Below, piece after piece: positions 42,330 through 53,589 of a DNA stretch of 64,000 nucleotides; position 1 is the first letter of the stretch, and each line of letters starts with the position of its first letter. Below the pieces are notes generated by a model. The model had not been told where the DNA came from. It searched no databases and worked only from the letters and a program-made list of their open reading frames with translations. This DNA comes from Vombatus ursinus (taxonomy: Eukaryota; Chordata; Mammalia; Diprotodontia; Vombatidae), in contig NW_020954548.1 of NCBI RefSeq assembly GCF_900497805.2, positions 9,286,794-9,350,793 of the forward strand, in the 5' to 3' direction. Both the position numbers and the translations under genes were made by a program.

Positions 42330-42530
42330 ACCCACAATTATGTCACGGCAAAATTGCCTATGGAAATAATTGTGCCTTTAATTAGCTAATTGCAGGTACA
42401 ATTGGCCACTTGCACCATGAAATGAAGGGCAAGTGGTTAATTGTGTCCACAAGTGACCTATTCAATCATAATTAGCCAATTGTATGTCAAATTAAATGCA
42501 GGCCAAATTTTGTGCCTGCAAATAATAGCA
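42330..42530. promoter_or_regulatory. homeodomain-motif-rich block, candidate enhancer
   Basis: A 200-bp non-repetitive stretch with closely packed TAATTA/CAATTA cores: AATAATTG at 42366, TTAATTAGCTAATTGC at 42378-42393, ACAATTGG at 42399, GGTTAATTG at 42435, ATAATTAGCCAATTG at 42468-42482. NKX2/E-box-like words CCACTTGC, GCAAGTGG and ACAAGTGAC lie between, the first two forming an inverted pair. TGCAGGC and GCCTGCA (42498-42519) form another inverted pair. Motif matching is by eye and such words also arise in AT-rich DNA, so the call is speculative. Confidence 0.3.
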
Positions 42531-42785
42531 TGTGTAAAATATGCACACATCACCAGGCAAGTTGCCTTCTGAGCATGATACCCTGGAGATATTAAATATT
42601 AGGAAAGAAATCAGAATCAGAGAAAATCCTCAAAGTGCTGTGACCCCTGGGGAACTGAGGAGGAAAGGTGTTATACAGACTAATTCCAATGAAATTATGT
42701 TGGCCATGAAGATGACTGCTCCATGTTGTCTCCAATGAAACCAGCATCTACAGTACCAGCTAAGGAACTCTGAGACTTTTCTCAA

Positions 42786-42900
42786 AATTCAAGTATTTGT
42801 TAACTATTATGTGTCAGGCACTGTGGTAGGTATTGGAACTACAAAGGCAAAAATAAAATATCCTCTGCCTTTAAGGGTCTACTAGACTGTTATAATCAAG
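42786..42900 (-). mobile_element. L2 3' end, antisense
   Basis: 'tgttaactattatgtgtcag', 'gcactgtggtaggtattgg' and 'tgcctttaagggtctac'. Confidence 0.78.
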
Positions 42901-42904
42901 AAAT

Positions 42905-42997
42905 TGACCACTTTGGGCCAGGTTTCTCATCTATAAAATGATGGGATTGAACTAGATTACGGCCCTTTCAGATCTGACATTCTATGATTCTATGAAT
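42905..42997 (+). mobile_element. MIR3/Ther-2-type 3' end, sense
   Basis: 'tctcatctataaaatgatgg', 'attgaactagattacggcc' and 'cattctatgattctatgaat'. Confidence 0.8.
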
Positions 42998-43344
42998 ATA
43001 TCAGAAAGGCCTGTGAAGGGAAGCTAGCTGTAGCAGGGGTCTTTTTGGTAGTATACAAGAAGTATGCTTTTTGTCTTGATTCTCTGAACTTGTCAGCGAT
43101 TTTCAACCTTGACAGCCACTTCTTGTTGCTTATGTGTATGAATCAGGGGTAAATTGTTGGGGATCACAAGAAAAATGATATTATCCAATACTTTCATTTC
43201 TCATACTGTCTGTATGCATGTTGAGTCCAGTAAACAGGCTAATCACTTACAATGCCATATAGTTTGAAAGATACTTGATATAATGCAAATTTAAATAAAT
43301 TCGTATGATTTTAATTAAGCAAAATCAATGAGGATGGAAGTTAT
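42998..43344. other. no recognised feature
   Basis: No repeat or open frame recognised. Confidence 0.4.
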
Positions 43345-43445
43345 AATATAGAATGTAAGCCCTTTGATGGCAGCAAATGCATTTTTGTCTTCATAACACA
43401 CAGGAACTGACATGTAGTAAGTACTTAAAATGCTATTGAATTGAA
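43345..43445 (+). mobile_element. L2 3' end, sense, degraded
   Basis: 'gaatgtaagccctttgatgg' and 'catgtagtaagtacttaaaa' retain the L2 terminus. Confidence 0.68.
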
Positions 43446-43689
43446 CTGAGCTACATATTTTACTAAAACTCTGTAGCATCATGTAATATTAGGATTAGAA
43501 TTATAATTTTCTATCTATCTCTGTACATATATATTTATATGTATAGGGAAATTGGTTTGGAAAGATATTATAATAATAATAACAACAACAATAAAGATTT
43601 TTAAAATATAGTCATATTGTAATTGCCAAACAGAAATGTTTGCATTGTATCTTAGAAGTAATGATGAGCCACGATTAGACCTGTGTTTT

Positions 43690-44560
43690 AGGAGTAACAA
43701 TTTTGCGGCTATGTGGAGGATGGAATGGAGAGAAAGAGAAAACTGTTAATAGGCTTTTATAGTGATTTGGGCAAGAGGTGATGAGGATGTTGCATAAAGT
43801 GCTGGCTATATGAATGGAAAGAAGGTGGATGGAGATAAGAGAGGCTGTAGTAATAGAATTGACTAGATTTGCCAACTGATTGGATTTGGAGGATGAGGAA
43901 GAGGTAGAGGAAGAGGATGAGGAAGAGGATGAGGAAGAGGTACAAACCTAGGTGACTAGTGGAAGTGTTGCCCAAAATATAAATGGGGAAGTTAGGGAGA
44001 GGGGAAGGTTTTGAAGAAAGCTAATATTATATTTTGGATATGTTGAGTTCAAGATACCTACAGGAATTCCAGAAGAAATGAAGGTGAAATATGTCTGTTT
44101 GAGAATCATCTGCTCTAACATAATAATTGAGCCAATAGAAACTGATGAAATTGCCATGAGAAATATTGAGTGGAGAGAGTCCAAGACAGAACTAGTGGGT
44201 ATAGCCACAAATAGGGAGTGCATGATATATAGATGATGATCCAGCAAAGGAGATTGAGAAGTATTGGACAGACAGAGGAGGAAAGTTGGATGAGATCAAA
44301 GTCAGGGGAAAAAATAGGGAGAATAAATTATCCAAGAGGACCAAGAGGTCAACAGTGTCAGAGGTTTCAGAGAGGTCAAGAACAATGAAAACTAAGAAAA
44401 GGCCACTGAATTTTGTAAATAGGAAATTCTTGATAATCTTAGTGAGCAGGTGGTGGTATAGAAAGCTAGATTGTAGGGGGTTGGCAAGTTAATCTAAGGT
44501 GAGGAAATGGAAGTAATGAGTATAGAGGGCTTTTTCTAGCAGTTTTGCACCTAAAAATAG
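43690..44560 (-). mobile_element. L2 LINE, antisense
   Basis: 'ggcttttatagtgatttggg', 'gatttgccaactgattgg', 'attttggatatgttgagttc' (antisense of the Met-Ser-Lys-Thr region), 'gagaatcatctgctct' and 'agaggtcaagaacaatgaa'. It reaches from the 3' UTR into degraded RT sequence. A GAGGAT/GAGGAA repeat at 43886-43940 has expanded inside. Confidence 0.78.
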
Positions 44561-44599
44561 AGGACAATAGCTGGAAATGTTATATGCTGACATTTCCAA

Positions 44600-44715
44600 A
44601 AAGAAAAAAAAAGTAGAGAAATAAAGGAGGAGGTCCTGTGACAGAGCCTTAGAGAATGTCCACAGTGATGGGAGGAAGAAGATGAATAAGAAAAGAAGAC
44701 CAGGAAGGATTGCTC
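44600..44715 (-). mobile_element. L2 fragment, antisense
   Basis: 'gacagagccttagagaatg' repeats a word expected earlier in the same element, so this is a separate piece or a local duplication. Confidence 0.5.
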
Positions 44716-44737
44716 AAAAATATAGGAGGAATCATAA

Positions 44738-44905
44738 AAGTTAGAGTTGGAAAGGATCTCAGTTATTGAGTCTGACCATTTCATTTTTGACATATGGGAA
44801 AATGGAGGCCAGAGAGATAAACAGATTTGCCCAAGGTCACACAGCTATGTAATTGGCAAAGCCAAGGCAAACAGTTCTCTCTATTCTGGGTTTAGGACTC
44901 TTTTG
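44738..44905 (-). mobile_element. MIR3/Ther-2-type SINE, antisense
   Basis: 'gagttggaaaggatctcagt', 'gggaaaatggaggccagaga' and 'tgcccaaggtcacacagct'. Confidence 0.83.
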
Positions 44906-45537
44906 AATATAATACATTGCACCTTGGCCCTGCAGGTAGGAAACAAAAATTCAAAAAACATGAAATGGCAAGCATTTTTTTAAATTAAGTTTGTTGAGAA
45001 ATGTAAGTACAGAATGATGGTCTGGACAAATAATGGAGCAATTGGAAACTATCATCCCAGTAATCAGGCTCAGAAAAGTAATGAGATAAAGTTGCCTCTG
45101 GCTCACTTAGCTGGCAGAATGAACCTAGTCTAGTGGTTGGATGCATTTTTCCCTCCTCAGATAAAAACCACAATTTTTATTGATTGAAAGCACAGAGGTA
45201 GAAAGAAGCTTCCAAAGTTCTTGAGAAATGATAGCTAAATGGGCCAATAGTCTATTATTCACTAACTCGCCCTCCCTCGGCCTCTTTCCCCTATTTTCCA
45301 TCTTTGGCTGAATCATTCCTTCACTTCTGTCCTGGGGAGTGTTAGAAAGTAAATAGGTGTATGGGGAGGAAGAGGGTGGCCAGTGAATGACACAGTTACA
45401 TTATGTGAATATATTTTAGAAGGTGTAAAATGAGAGAAAAATAAAACGCAGAAGATACTATACAGTCCAGAAACTAGGAAAGATGAAATGTTGGGCAGGA
45501 TGATGTTGAGTAGAAAATAAGCTAGAGAAAGGATGTG
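44906..45537. other. no recognised feature
   Basis: No repeat named. Reverse frames at 44985-45316 and 45313-45621 carry no recognisable motif. Confidence 0.4.
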
Positions 45538-45765
45538 GTGATCTAGTGGAAAGGTATTGGATTTAGAATGAAAAAATTTGGGCTCTGTTTCTTCCTGATT
45601 CTGTGACATGGGGTAATTCACTTAACTTTTCTGCGCCTCATATCCATAACACAGAGGTACTAATATTTGCACTATCTACATGATCTACACTATGATATCT
45701 CACTATCTATGGTGAGGTTTCAATGAGCTAATAATGTGAAAAGTGCTTTGTAACCTTAGAACTGT
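45538..45765 (+). mobile_element. MIR/Ther SINE, sense
   Basis: 'ggtgatctagtggaaagg', 'ctgattctgtgacatggg', 'tcaatgagctaataatgtg' and 'aaaagtgctttgtaacct'. Confidence 0.82.
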
Positions 45766-45767
45766 AC

Positions 45768-45850
45768 ACATATATATATATATATGTACATATATATTGT
45801 ACATAGTTGTAAATATATATGTATATATATATACATATATATATATAAAA
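45768..45850. repeat. (TA)n-rich microsatellite
   Basis: TATATG and TA runs directly after the SINE tail. Confidence 0.92.
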
Positions 45851-45968
45851 CCTATTTACAACTATGTACAATTAAATGGGAATGTGTTAAACCAGATTCT
45901 TGAGAAAATGGGCTGTATCTCATTTTTTTTTTCATGTACCTAAAACCAAAAACAGTACTCTACACATA

Positions 45969-46655
45969 GTTGGTTGGTTGGTTGTTGTCTAAAACGACAT
46001 CACCATGTTGGAATCAGGGTAGAGTGTGTCTGATCAAACCAACATGAGCTCACAAGACTCTACTACAGGTTGGGCACAAGTACTCCACATGAACATTTGG
46101 AGTGGAGATGTCTCTAAATGTGAGCATCTCACATTTCTCTTGAATTACTGCATTTTGCTTCACTCATGGAGCACAATGCCTTCTTTGATGTAGGCACACC
46201 ATGTTGGGTGGTCTTTTGTCAGTGTCTCCCATGTTACACAATCAATTCCCAAGTTCTTCAGAGAGATCTTGAGAATGTCTTTGTGTCCCTTCTTCTGACC
46301 TCCAAGTGAGCTTGCCTCATGTGAGTTCTCTGTAAAATAGTCTTTTAGGAAAAGATATGTTTGACATTTGAACAACAGTTGGCCAGCCCATTGGAGCTGC
46401 ACACTCTGCAGTAGAATTTGAATACTTGACACTTTAGCTCGAGAAAGGACCTCACTGTCTGGTACCTTATCTTGCCAGGTGATCCTAATTATCTTCCTAA
46501 GACAATTGAAATGGAAGTGATTTAGTTTCCTGGCATTTCCAAACACTGAGCTGGCTCTGGTAATATATTCATCAACCTCATCTATGTGTACATCCCTGGA
46601 AAGTATACTGCCAAGGTAAGTGAACTTATCCACTGTATTCAAAATTTCTAAATTC
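45969..46655 (-). mobile_element. APE-type LINE (RTE-like) 3' fragment, copy A
   Basis: Minus-strand coding end of a LINE polymerase. The frame 46160-46684 reads Phe-Thr-Tyr-Leu-Gly-Ser-Ile-Leu-Ser-Arg-Asp-Val, then 'KLNHFHFNCLRKI', 'WQDKVPDSEVLSRAK', 'LQWAGQL' and 'GIDCVTWETL'. The tail GTTGGTTGG at 45969 corresponds to (CCAAC)n on the sense strand. 5'-truncated just before the Thr-Tyr-Leu-Gly motif. Part of the protein between 'SVFG' and 'KLNHF' is deleted relative to copies B and C. Confidence 0.87.
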
Positions 46656-46689
46656 AAAAAATGTAATAAATGACTGTTGGACAAATACT

Positions 46690-46890
46690 TAAATATGCAG
46701 TATATTTAAAGTTTATGATGTGTTTTTCCCCCAACAACCCTGAGATGTTGGTAGTGAAAGTATTAGTAACCCCATTTGGCAGACAAGAAAACTGAAGGCC
46801 TGAGAGATAAAGTAAAAGTAAGCAATGACAAACTAGAATCAAAGTTGGTTGATTCCCAGACTAGTGCTTTTCCCACTATGTGACATTGAT
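46690..46890 (-). mobile_element. MIR SINE, antisense
   Basis: 'caacaaccctgagatgttgg', 'gacaagaaaactgaaggcc' and 'ttttcccactatgtgac'. Confidence 0.78.
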
Positions 46891-47087
46891 GAGGAAGAGT
46901 AATGATGCTTGGTCTTTAGGCCTTGAATTGAACTTTCAATTTCAACTTGCTTTCCCCGGCTGGTGTTTTCCAGTGCTCTTAACAGATACAGATACCGCTG
47001 CTGGTTCTTGGTGTTATACAATATGTTTTTCTCTGCACTGTATAGAAAGCAAGATTACAAGGTAACAGCATCATATGTCTCTAGAGT

Positions 47088-47265
47088 GACTCAAGGTTTA
47101 CAAAGGACTGTGCTCACAACAGTCCTTTCCAACAGGCAAATGGTAGGACAGATATTATGATCCTTATTCTTCCAATGAAGAAATTGAGGGTCACTGGCCA
47201 GGACTTTTGAATGGAGGTCTCTTAATATCAGTACAGGGTTCTTTTCACTATGGCACGCTTCCCTG
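47088..47265 (-). mobile_element. MIR SINE, antisense
   Basis: 'ggtttacaaaggactgtgct', 'ccaatgaagaaattgaggg' and 'ttcactatggcacgctt'. Confidence 0.75.
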
Positions 47266-47539
47266 CTTGGTCAAGGTTAGTTTTCAGTAAGTTCCCCCTT
47301 CTTGTTGATTTTTTAAATAATTGAATCCAGACTTTTCATTTTTAGTACCTTGAATTTTAAATTATAACTTTGATGGAAATGTTTTGGGTTAATGTCCCAC
47401 TGCCATCTCCCATCCCTGATCTAAGGAACTAAAATTCATTCTCTCTAATTTGTAGTCTGAGCCTGCGGCAAGCAAAGATCATGCAAATCTTGGTCATCCT
47501 AGAGTGTCACCATTCATATGAAAGGCATATCACTGTCTC

Positions 47540-47648
47540 CCATGTCTGACTTTGGGGATTCATTGAATGGCGATAATAACCCTGGGTGAATCACTCTACT
47601 TCTGTGAATTTCCACATACACATTCGTAAAATGGGGATAATCATACTT
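47540..47648 (+). mobile_element. MIR fragment, sense
   Basis: 'aaccctgggtgaatcactct' and 'cattcgtaaaatggggataa'. Confidence 0.6.
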
Positions 47649-47649
47649 A

Positions 47650-47695
47650 CAATTCAACTGAAGTTAACAAATATTTATTAAGCACCTACTGACCC
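47650..47695 (-). mobile_element. L2 terminal fragment, antisense
   Basis: Only 'caaatatttattaagcacct' of the L2 end remains. Confidence 0.55.
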
Positions 47696-47995
47696 AATGG
47701 AAGCTCTCCTCCACCTGACACATTATGTTATAGTACTCAATGGCTTCATTTGGGTCTTTATGCCTTTGGCCCAGTAGCTGCATTTCCTCAATTTCCAGAG
47801 AGTTTCTTTCTTCCTTCTTTCAAAGAAGATCATTTCCTTTATAAAAAGGCATCTGTTTATAGGCAGTAATCCTGAAAGTCTGTGTAGACACTTGCACAAA
47901 TTTCTCAGTTACTTTTATTAAAAAAACAATAATAGCACAAATACTTGACTCTACCTACCCATTAATCATAAGATAGATTTTGAGATTGTATGTAT
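47696..47995. other. no recognised feature
   Basis: Nothing named; AT-rich toward the right. Confidence 0.4.
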
Positions 47996-47999
47996 GCAC

Positions 48000-48125
48000 A
48001 TATAAAGATACACACACACATATACACTATATGTACATATATATACACACATACACACATTTACAACACACATATATTTATGTGTGTATGTATATAATAT
48101 GTATACATTTATGATTATATGTATA
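48000..48125. repeat. CA/TA/TATG microsatellites
   Basis: Mixed CACA, TATA and TATG tracts. Confidence 0.9.
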
Positions 48126-48209
48126 TAAATTCTAATGCTTGTTCTAATGCTATATTTTCTTCTTCTTCTTTATAAGACACATAATGGAGACAGAATAGAT
48201 TAGTATGCC

Positions 48210-48520
48210 TCCTTTATTGAAGAAAAGATGGAAAGATTTCCCCTATGAATATGTTAGGTTCTGGAAATATAAAGACACAAAGAAAACAATCCCTTTTATC
48301 AAGGACCTTGCATTTTCCTGGAGGAAAAAGCAGATATACAGATAAGTTAATACAAAACACATATAAAGTAAACACAAAGTAATTTGAGAGGGGATGAGGA
48401 AATGCTTCAACACTTGAACTAGAAATTCCAAGAGGGAAAGGTGGGGAGGGAAGTGTCCATGTTTAGGAGATAGCCCATGCAAGAGTGTGGAGATGGGAGA
48501 TGAATATTATGTATGGGGAA
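48210..48520 (-). mobile_element. L2-like 3' UTR, antisense
   Basis: 'ggttctggaaatataaagac', 'catgtttaggagatagccca' and 'tgcaagagtgtggagatggg' follow the reversed 3' UTR of an L2. Confidence 0.55.
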
Positions 48521-48544
48521 AAGCAAGTAGTCTAGTTTGTTCAA

Positions 48545-48625
48545 GTTACCTCATAGGATGATTGAGAAGATTGTAACTTTTTAAACTTTGAAGCACTACA
48601 AAATTATAAGTGATTATTATCTACT
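48545..48625 (+). mobile_element. MIR 3' tail, sense
   Basis: 'cctcataggatgattgagaa' and 'tttgaagcactacaaaatt'. Confidence 0.6.
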
Positions 48626-48687
48626 TCTCCTTGGCTCCAGAATGGATGAGTGAAATGATGGGTCCATATTTAATTGGTACTTGGGGG

Positions 48688-48880
48688 ATAAAGCTGTGGC
48701 ACAGGAGATAGAGTCTTGGTCTTGAGGTCAGGAAGATTTTATCTCTCTCAAACAGTCACTGTGTGACCCCGGGCAAGTCCCTTAACCCCTCTGTGTCTAA
48801 GTGTCCTCATCTATAAGATTAGGGGTTTATACTCAATGATCTCTAAAGTATCTTCCGATTCTAAATCATTGACCTTATAA
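48688..48880 (+). mobile_element. MIR3/Ther-2-type SINE, sense
   Basis: 'gtggcacaggagatagagtc', 'gtgtgaccccgggcaagtc', 'tcctcatctataagattagg' and 'ctcaatgatctctaaagtat'. Confidence 0.85.
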
Positions 48881-51074
48881 GTGATGCAGTCTAAATCAGC
48901 AACAGTTATCATTAAGGTTCAATCTAATGATTATGGGTCCAGGGTGGATAATAAGATTTTTGAATATGTAAACATAGCCTGAAGTACATTGTTCAAGGGT
49001 GAGTAGGTGGGGACCTGAATCCAGAAAGTCCATCTGCAACAAGACATCTGTCCAAGAAGGCAAAGAATTAATTTGACATGAATATCATTGGAGGAGCTCC
49101 AGAGTTCAAGATCCATGGTGCCCACCTAAGCAGGGGTAGAACAAGTAATTGGCAGAAGTCCAAAACCCAGACAACTGGAAAGCATCCAATGGTTCAGGTG
49201 GTCACTGTTGGGGGATACCTAGCAACAGGTAGTATGAAAGACTAAGATGCAGGAGCAGATGTCCAGTCACAGAAAATATAAAGCAGAAAACTCAACTACT
49301 GGACACTGGGTATAAGGGGTAATACTAGACACTTCCAGTCACTGGAGAAACTGTTATCCATAACAAAATCAGAGAAAGATCAACAGCAAGGCCAAACTGG
49401 TGAATTCTTGACATAAGATACCCATAGTCCTTCACCTTCTCTGGGGCCAGATTAGTTCTAGAATCTGAGTCTAAACTGAGGACAAATTGAGGCTCAGTTG
49501 CCAGAATTAGGGGGCTTTAAAGGCAGGAACCCAGGAAAGTTATTAGATATGCTCCTTGAATATCTAATAGAAATGGATTTTCAGTTAAAATCTAATTGCC
49601 TGAAAACTAAGGACAAATTTCTTGAGTTCAAAGTTTGGGGGTTGGATTGTACTCATATTAAGATTTTCCAAGCCCTAGGGAAGAGAATATACTATTAACA
49701 CATGCTTATCAGCATATAAGCTAGAAACAACTGTTGTTAGAACTCATAGAGGCTTACATGCTCTGAAGTTGTGTACCAGGTTCATTGCTAGAGGAGCCTT
49801 ACTTCTCCTGGGGGAGTGGGCTTCTCACTCTCACATTCATTGGTTCATCACTTCCACCCTGGCTACTTAAGGCAATTTTATTTTTAGTTCTAGGTTCTAA
49901 GTTTAGTTCTAAGGTTTCCCCACAAAGAAGGAAAATAAAAGTGGTACTCAACATACAAACATGAATAGGGTAAAGGAAAAGTGATTTATTCTTCCTCAAA
50001 AAAAAAAAAGCAACGATAGACAAAAGGGAATTATAGCACACTTTAAAGAAGGACCAGAACAGACTTTAATAGCTCACTTATTACTATTTAGTACCTGGGA
50101 TCGTGGTAGTTGGCTGGTAGGCCAATATTCAAACCTCAATCGGACACAGTTTTTGAAAGACTTCTCATTAGCCTTTGTCTGATCAGTCTGCTGAGCTTGA
50201 TAATTCTGGTGACATCTCTCTCATTCCAACTTCTCCCTTGATACCAGCCTACTCCTGAGCCCCTGCTTAGGTACTCTATCCTGGTCAGACTCTCTAAGCT
50301 GTCAACTAATGGTACTCCATAGGGAGATGATGCCATTGTGATCACAGGTCTCCAGTCCTTTTGAGTTTTCAAAAGACCTTGTACCAATGGAAACAAGACA
50401 CATAAGGAAGATAGCCCTATTCCAGGCATAGGCTTGTGTAGGCAGGACATGTGCTCCCAACTTGCAGCCAGGTGGGTGGAAGGGCACCCCCAATTGGTTG
50501 CCTGGACTGCTCAGAATAATCTTCCCACTTTGAAATCAGAAGGAAGGAGAACAACTGGAGGACAGGTCCTCCCTTTAGTAAGTCCACAGAGTTCCAGTTT
50601 CAACAGCCAATTAAGGGTATCAACCCAGTAATGAGTCATACATGACAGAAAGCCAGCCCCAAAGCTCTCACATGGTCCACTGAACACAGGTAGAAAGCAA
50701 TTGCACGTGTTCTTTGGCAGGAAGAAGGGCCTCATTACATTTATAGCATTTATTACCAAATGATATTTCTTCCATATTTTAAGGATCAATGATTGAATCA
50801 GTGTGGAAGCTTGAGATACCGCTATAGGCTGTAGCCCTTCTACAACTAAGCAGATGGTTTAATGAATTGTTGTGACCAAGATCTGCATAACCCAGTGGCC
50901 AGCTCTCTAATGGTAATCCTCTCTAAACTTATCTAGGCTTTATCTTCAAATGACATACACATACATCTTCCAGAATGTACTTGATGCTTTTCCAACTTAG
51001 TTAAAATTTCTTCTTGACGCATACCAATGGCTGAACCATCAAAAATTACAAGTATTATTTGATCCATCCTTTTG
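48881..51074. other. 2.2 kb unassigned
   Basis: The longest stretch I cannot assign. It has no nameable repeat apart from short poly-A (49999-50010). Overlapping reverse frames of 60-104 codons at 49799-50041, 50136-50450 and 50511-50789 show no motif I know. Could be an old repeat absent from my memory or unique sequence. Confidence 0.4.
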
Positions 51075-51345
51075 ATTTCATTGGAGTAGGGAGATCTTAA
51101 TTCTTGGTGAGGAAGATTCCTCTATCAATGTAGCTCAGCAATTCTTTAGCAACTCTTAATATTAGAGAGTTTTTTGGGGCCCTGAGCAGTTTCATATTTC
51201 CTATCTCCATAGGCAGGCTCTCTACAGGTCATTGGCACTGAAATAGGGTAAGAATTAAGTGGTTTGGCTAGGGTCAGGCAGAAAGTAGGTTGGACTTGAA
51301 CCTAGATATTCTTGACTGTAAGGTTAAAACTCTATGCATCATGCT
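51075..51345 (-). mobile_element. Mar-1-like SINE, antisense
   Basis: 'tttgatttcattggagtagg', 'aagattcctctatcaatg', 'attagagagttttttggggc', 'taagtggtttggctagggtc' and 'ttgaacctagatattcttg'. An extra 50 bp near 51195-51240 looks inserted. Confidence 0.75.
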
Positions 51346-51467
51346 GTGTTTGCTCTAAACAATAATAAATAAATAGAATTAGAATTAATTAGTAAAAATT
51401 AATTAGTAATCAATAGCATAATAAATTATAAGACTTTGAAGCAACATAACACTTTGACACACATATG

Positions 51468-51690
51468 CTTTGAAGAGGTTACACAGTATATTGGATAGTG
51501 AGTCAGGAAAACTTGAACACAAGCCCTAGCTCTGACAAATAGAGGTTGCATGAACTCTGGCTAATCACTTAACCTGGATATGCACAAGTACATTCTAACA
51601 CTATAAGTTGTAAAACTTTTACAAAACTGCTTTGGTAGAGAGTTTCTTCACTGCAGCCCCAATACAAACAAAATCACAGGTTTAAACTGA
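51468..51690 (+). mobile_element. Mar-1-like SINE, sense
   Basis: 'acagtatattggatagtgag', 'gctaatcacttaacctgg', 'actgctttggtagagagttt' and 'aaaatcacaggtttaaa'. Confidence 0.78.
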
Positions 51691-51794
51691 AAAAGAAAGT
51701 ATATATGATTCATTAAGATTTGGAAAGCATATGTATGCATCTATGGATATGTGTATGTGTACATACAAAAGTGAAATTCAATTCTATAAGAAAA

Positions 51795-51945
51795 ATGCTA
51801 CAGTGTTACCCCCATTTTATTGATGAAGAAACTGAGACTCAGATATCTGTCCATGGTCAGATAGCTGGGAAAAATTCAAGGTAGGATTTAAAGTCAAGTC
51901 TTCCTGATTCCAGGCCTGGTGCTCTTATTCACTATAATGTTGTCT
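51795..51945 (-). mobile_element. MIR SINE, antisense
   Basis: 'cccattttattgatgaagaa', 'actgagactcagatatctg' and 'caagtcttcctgattccagg'. Confidence 0.83.
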
Positions 51946-52084
51946 TTCAACCTTAGCACCATGATACAAAGAAGCATTGGTGGAGGACTTTGATGAAGGT
52001 ACCAACTTAGAGGTGATAAATAATTTAAACAAATGAATTCTCATTTGAGATTAAATATGACAGTATTAGTAAAAAAAAAAAACC

Positions 52085-52142
52085 ACAAAAAAAGCACTTA
52101 GCACAGTGCCTAGCACATAGTAGGTGCTATAAAAATACTTAT
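52085..52142 (+). mobile_element. L2 terminal fragment, sense
   Basis: 'cacttagcacagtgcctagc' and 'acatagtaggtgctataaaa' after a poly-A run. Confidence 0.7.
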
Positions 52143-52679
52143 TCCCTTACCCCAATAAACTAGTTTGTATCTTTCCTTATATAACGTACTACCAAGGAAT
52201 GTGATTTTCTAGGTATTTATATGGAATCTAATAAATCGAGGTCTGGCAGGTCACATATTTATAGACCTAGAGGGGGTAAAAGGGGAACCATAATGTTTGT
52301 TAATTCACTGATTCTAATCACCACTCCTCTACTCTGACCACTAGTGTCAGTCTTTTCAGCCACATGCATGGGTCAGCCACGTGCATGGGCTTTAGGAAGG
52401 CCCAGCTGCTCAAATAGCACATCCTTTACCTACACGCTACTGTCTAAAACATCTTTTTTTAAAAATGAAAGACAAAGACATTTAGAGAGAAAGTTAAGAG
52501 TACAAATACTACTAGGAGAGATAACAAGGACTCAAATTCACAGACATGTAAATGAATGGCATTTAATCATCTCCTCCAAGTAAATCTGCAAAGAAAAGAA
52601 ATCAGAAAAACACATTATCTGAAGAAAGAAGGATATGAAAAGGAGAGCCAAATAAAGGAAAAGAAGAAAAAGGAGATAA
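52143..52679. other. non-repetitive block with a 17-bp duplication
   Basis: No repeat named. TCAGCCACATGCATGGG (52356-52372) is followed at once by TCAGCCACGTGCATGGG (52373-52389). The 79-codon frame at 52344-52583 has no known content. Confidence 0.4.
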
Positions 52680-52688
52680 AGTTCATCT

Positions 52689-52902
52689 CAGGAAACTGGG
52701 TGTCACAGTTCAAGTCCAGACTCTGACACTAGCTGTTTGTCCCTGGGCAAATCACTTAATCCAGTTTTCCTCAGTTTCCTCATCTATAAAATGAGCTGGA
52801 GAAGGAAATGGCAAACCACTCCAGTATTTCTACCAAGAAAACCCCAAATGGGGCCATGAAGAGTCGGACACGACTGAAATGACTAAACAACAGCAACAAC
52901 AG
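52689..52902 (+). mobile_element. Mar-1 SINE with BovB-like tail, with target duplication
   Basis: CORE-SINE ('tcctcatctataaaatgagc') followed by 'ggaaatggcaaaccactcca', 'gaaaaccccaaatggggcc' and 'gaagagtcggacacgactga', the tail word shared with BovB/RTE LINEs. Flanks AGTTCATCT (52680-52688) and AGTTCACCT (52903-52911) are a target duplication. Confidence 0.9.
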
Positions 52903-53101
52903 AGTTCACCTACTTTACCACTTCACTTAGGGCTGAAAGTGCTGTTGCTTCTTTCACCCTTTTTGGACTTTAAGAAGGGGAAAGGGCAATTGTAGGGGAA
53001 GAAAAGAAGGTGGAGATTGGGAAAGGAAGGGAGGAAGAAAGGAGAAGAAGCAAACCTTGGCAATCTAGAGCCACTTCTAGCTGTTCAGAAATGAGGGAGA
53101 G

Positions 53102-53267
53102 GGGGAGAGTTAGGTGGCACAATGGGATAGAACACCGACCCTGGAGTCAGGAGGACTTGAGTTCAAATCCAACCTCAGACACTTGACGCTAGGTGTATGA
53201 TCCTGGGCAAGTCACTTAACACCATTGCCTAGCCAAAAAACAAACAAACAAACAAACAAACCAAACC
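53102..53267 (+). mobile_element. WSINE-type SINE with target duplication
   Basis: 'ttaggtggcacaatgggata', 'ccctggagtcaggaggactt', 'gagttcaaatccaacctc' and a (CAAA)n tail. Flanks CAGAAATGAGGGAGAG (53086-53101) and CAGAATGAAGGAGAG (53268-53282). Confidence 0.95.
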
Positions 53268-53282
53268 CAGAATGAAGGAGAG

Positions 53283-53589
53283 GGAAAGGATGGACAGAAT
53301 TAAAACCAAGAACTTAGGAGAAAAAAAAAAAGAGGATGGCAGTCCTCTTGTCAGCACCTGGACAGATCACTGAGTATAAATCCTTCAATCATTAACTCAT
53401 TAAAATCATTACAGGACTACATGCAAAAGTCTTTTATTGAAAGAGTGTAGAAAAGAGAATTCTAATTCCCTAGAACAGAATAATGGTAAAGATGTCTTTT
53501 GTTCTTTTACTTTATTTATTCCTTTTAGTAATTATATCAACTCTAATGACATCAACTCTTTTTGTAATCTCCTTGTCATGGTCCAGCTC
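53283..53589. other. no recognised feature
   Basis: Poly-A near 53320; otherwise nothing named. Confidence 0.4.

Noticed and set aside
50136-50789. Overlapping reverse frames of 92-104 codons
   Set aside because: No known domain, in shifted frames, not supported by a start context or splice signals.
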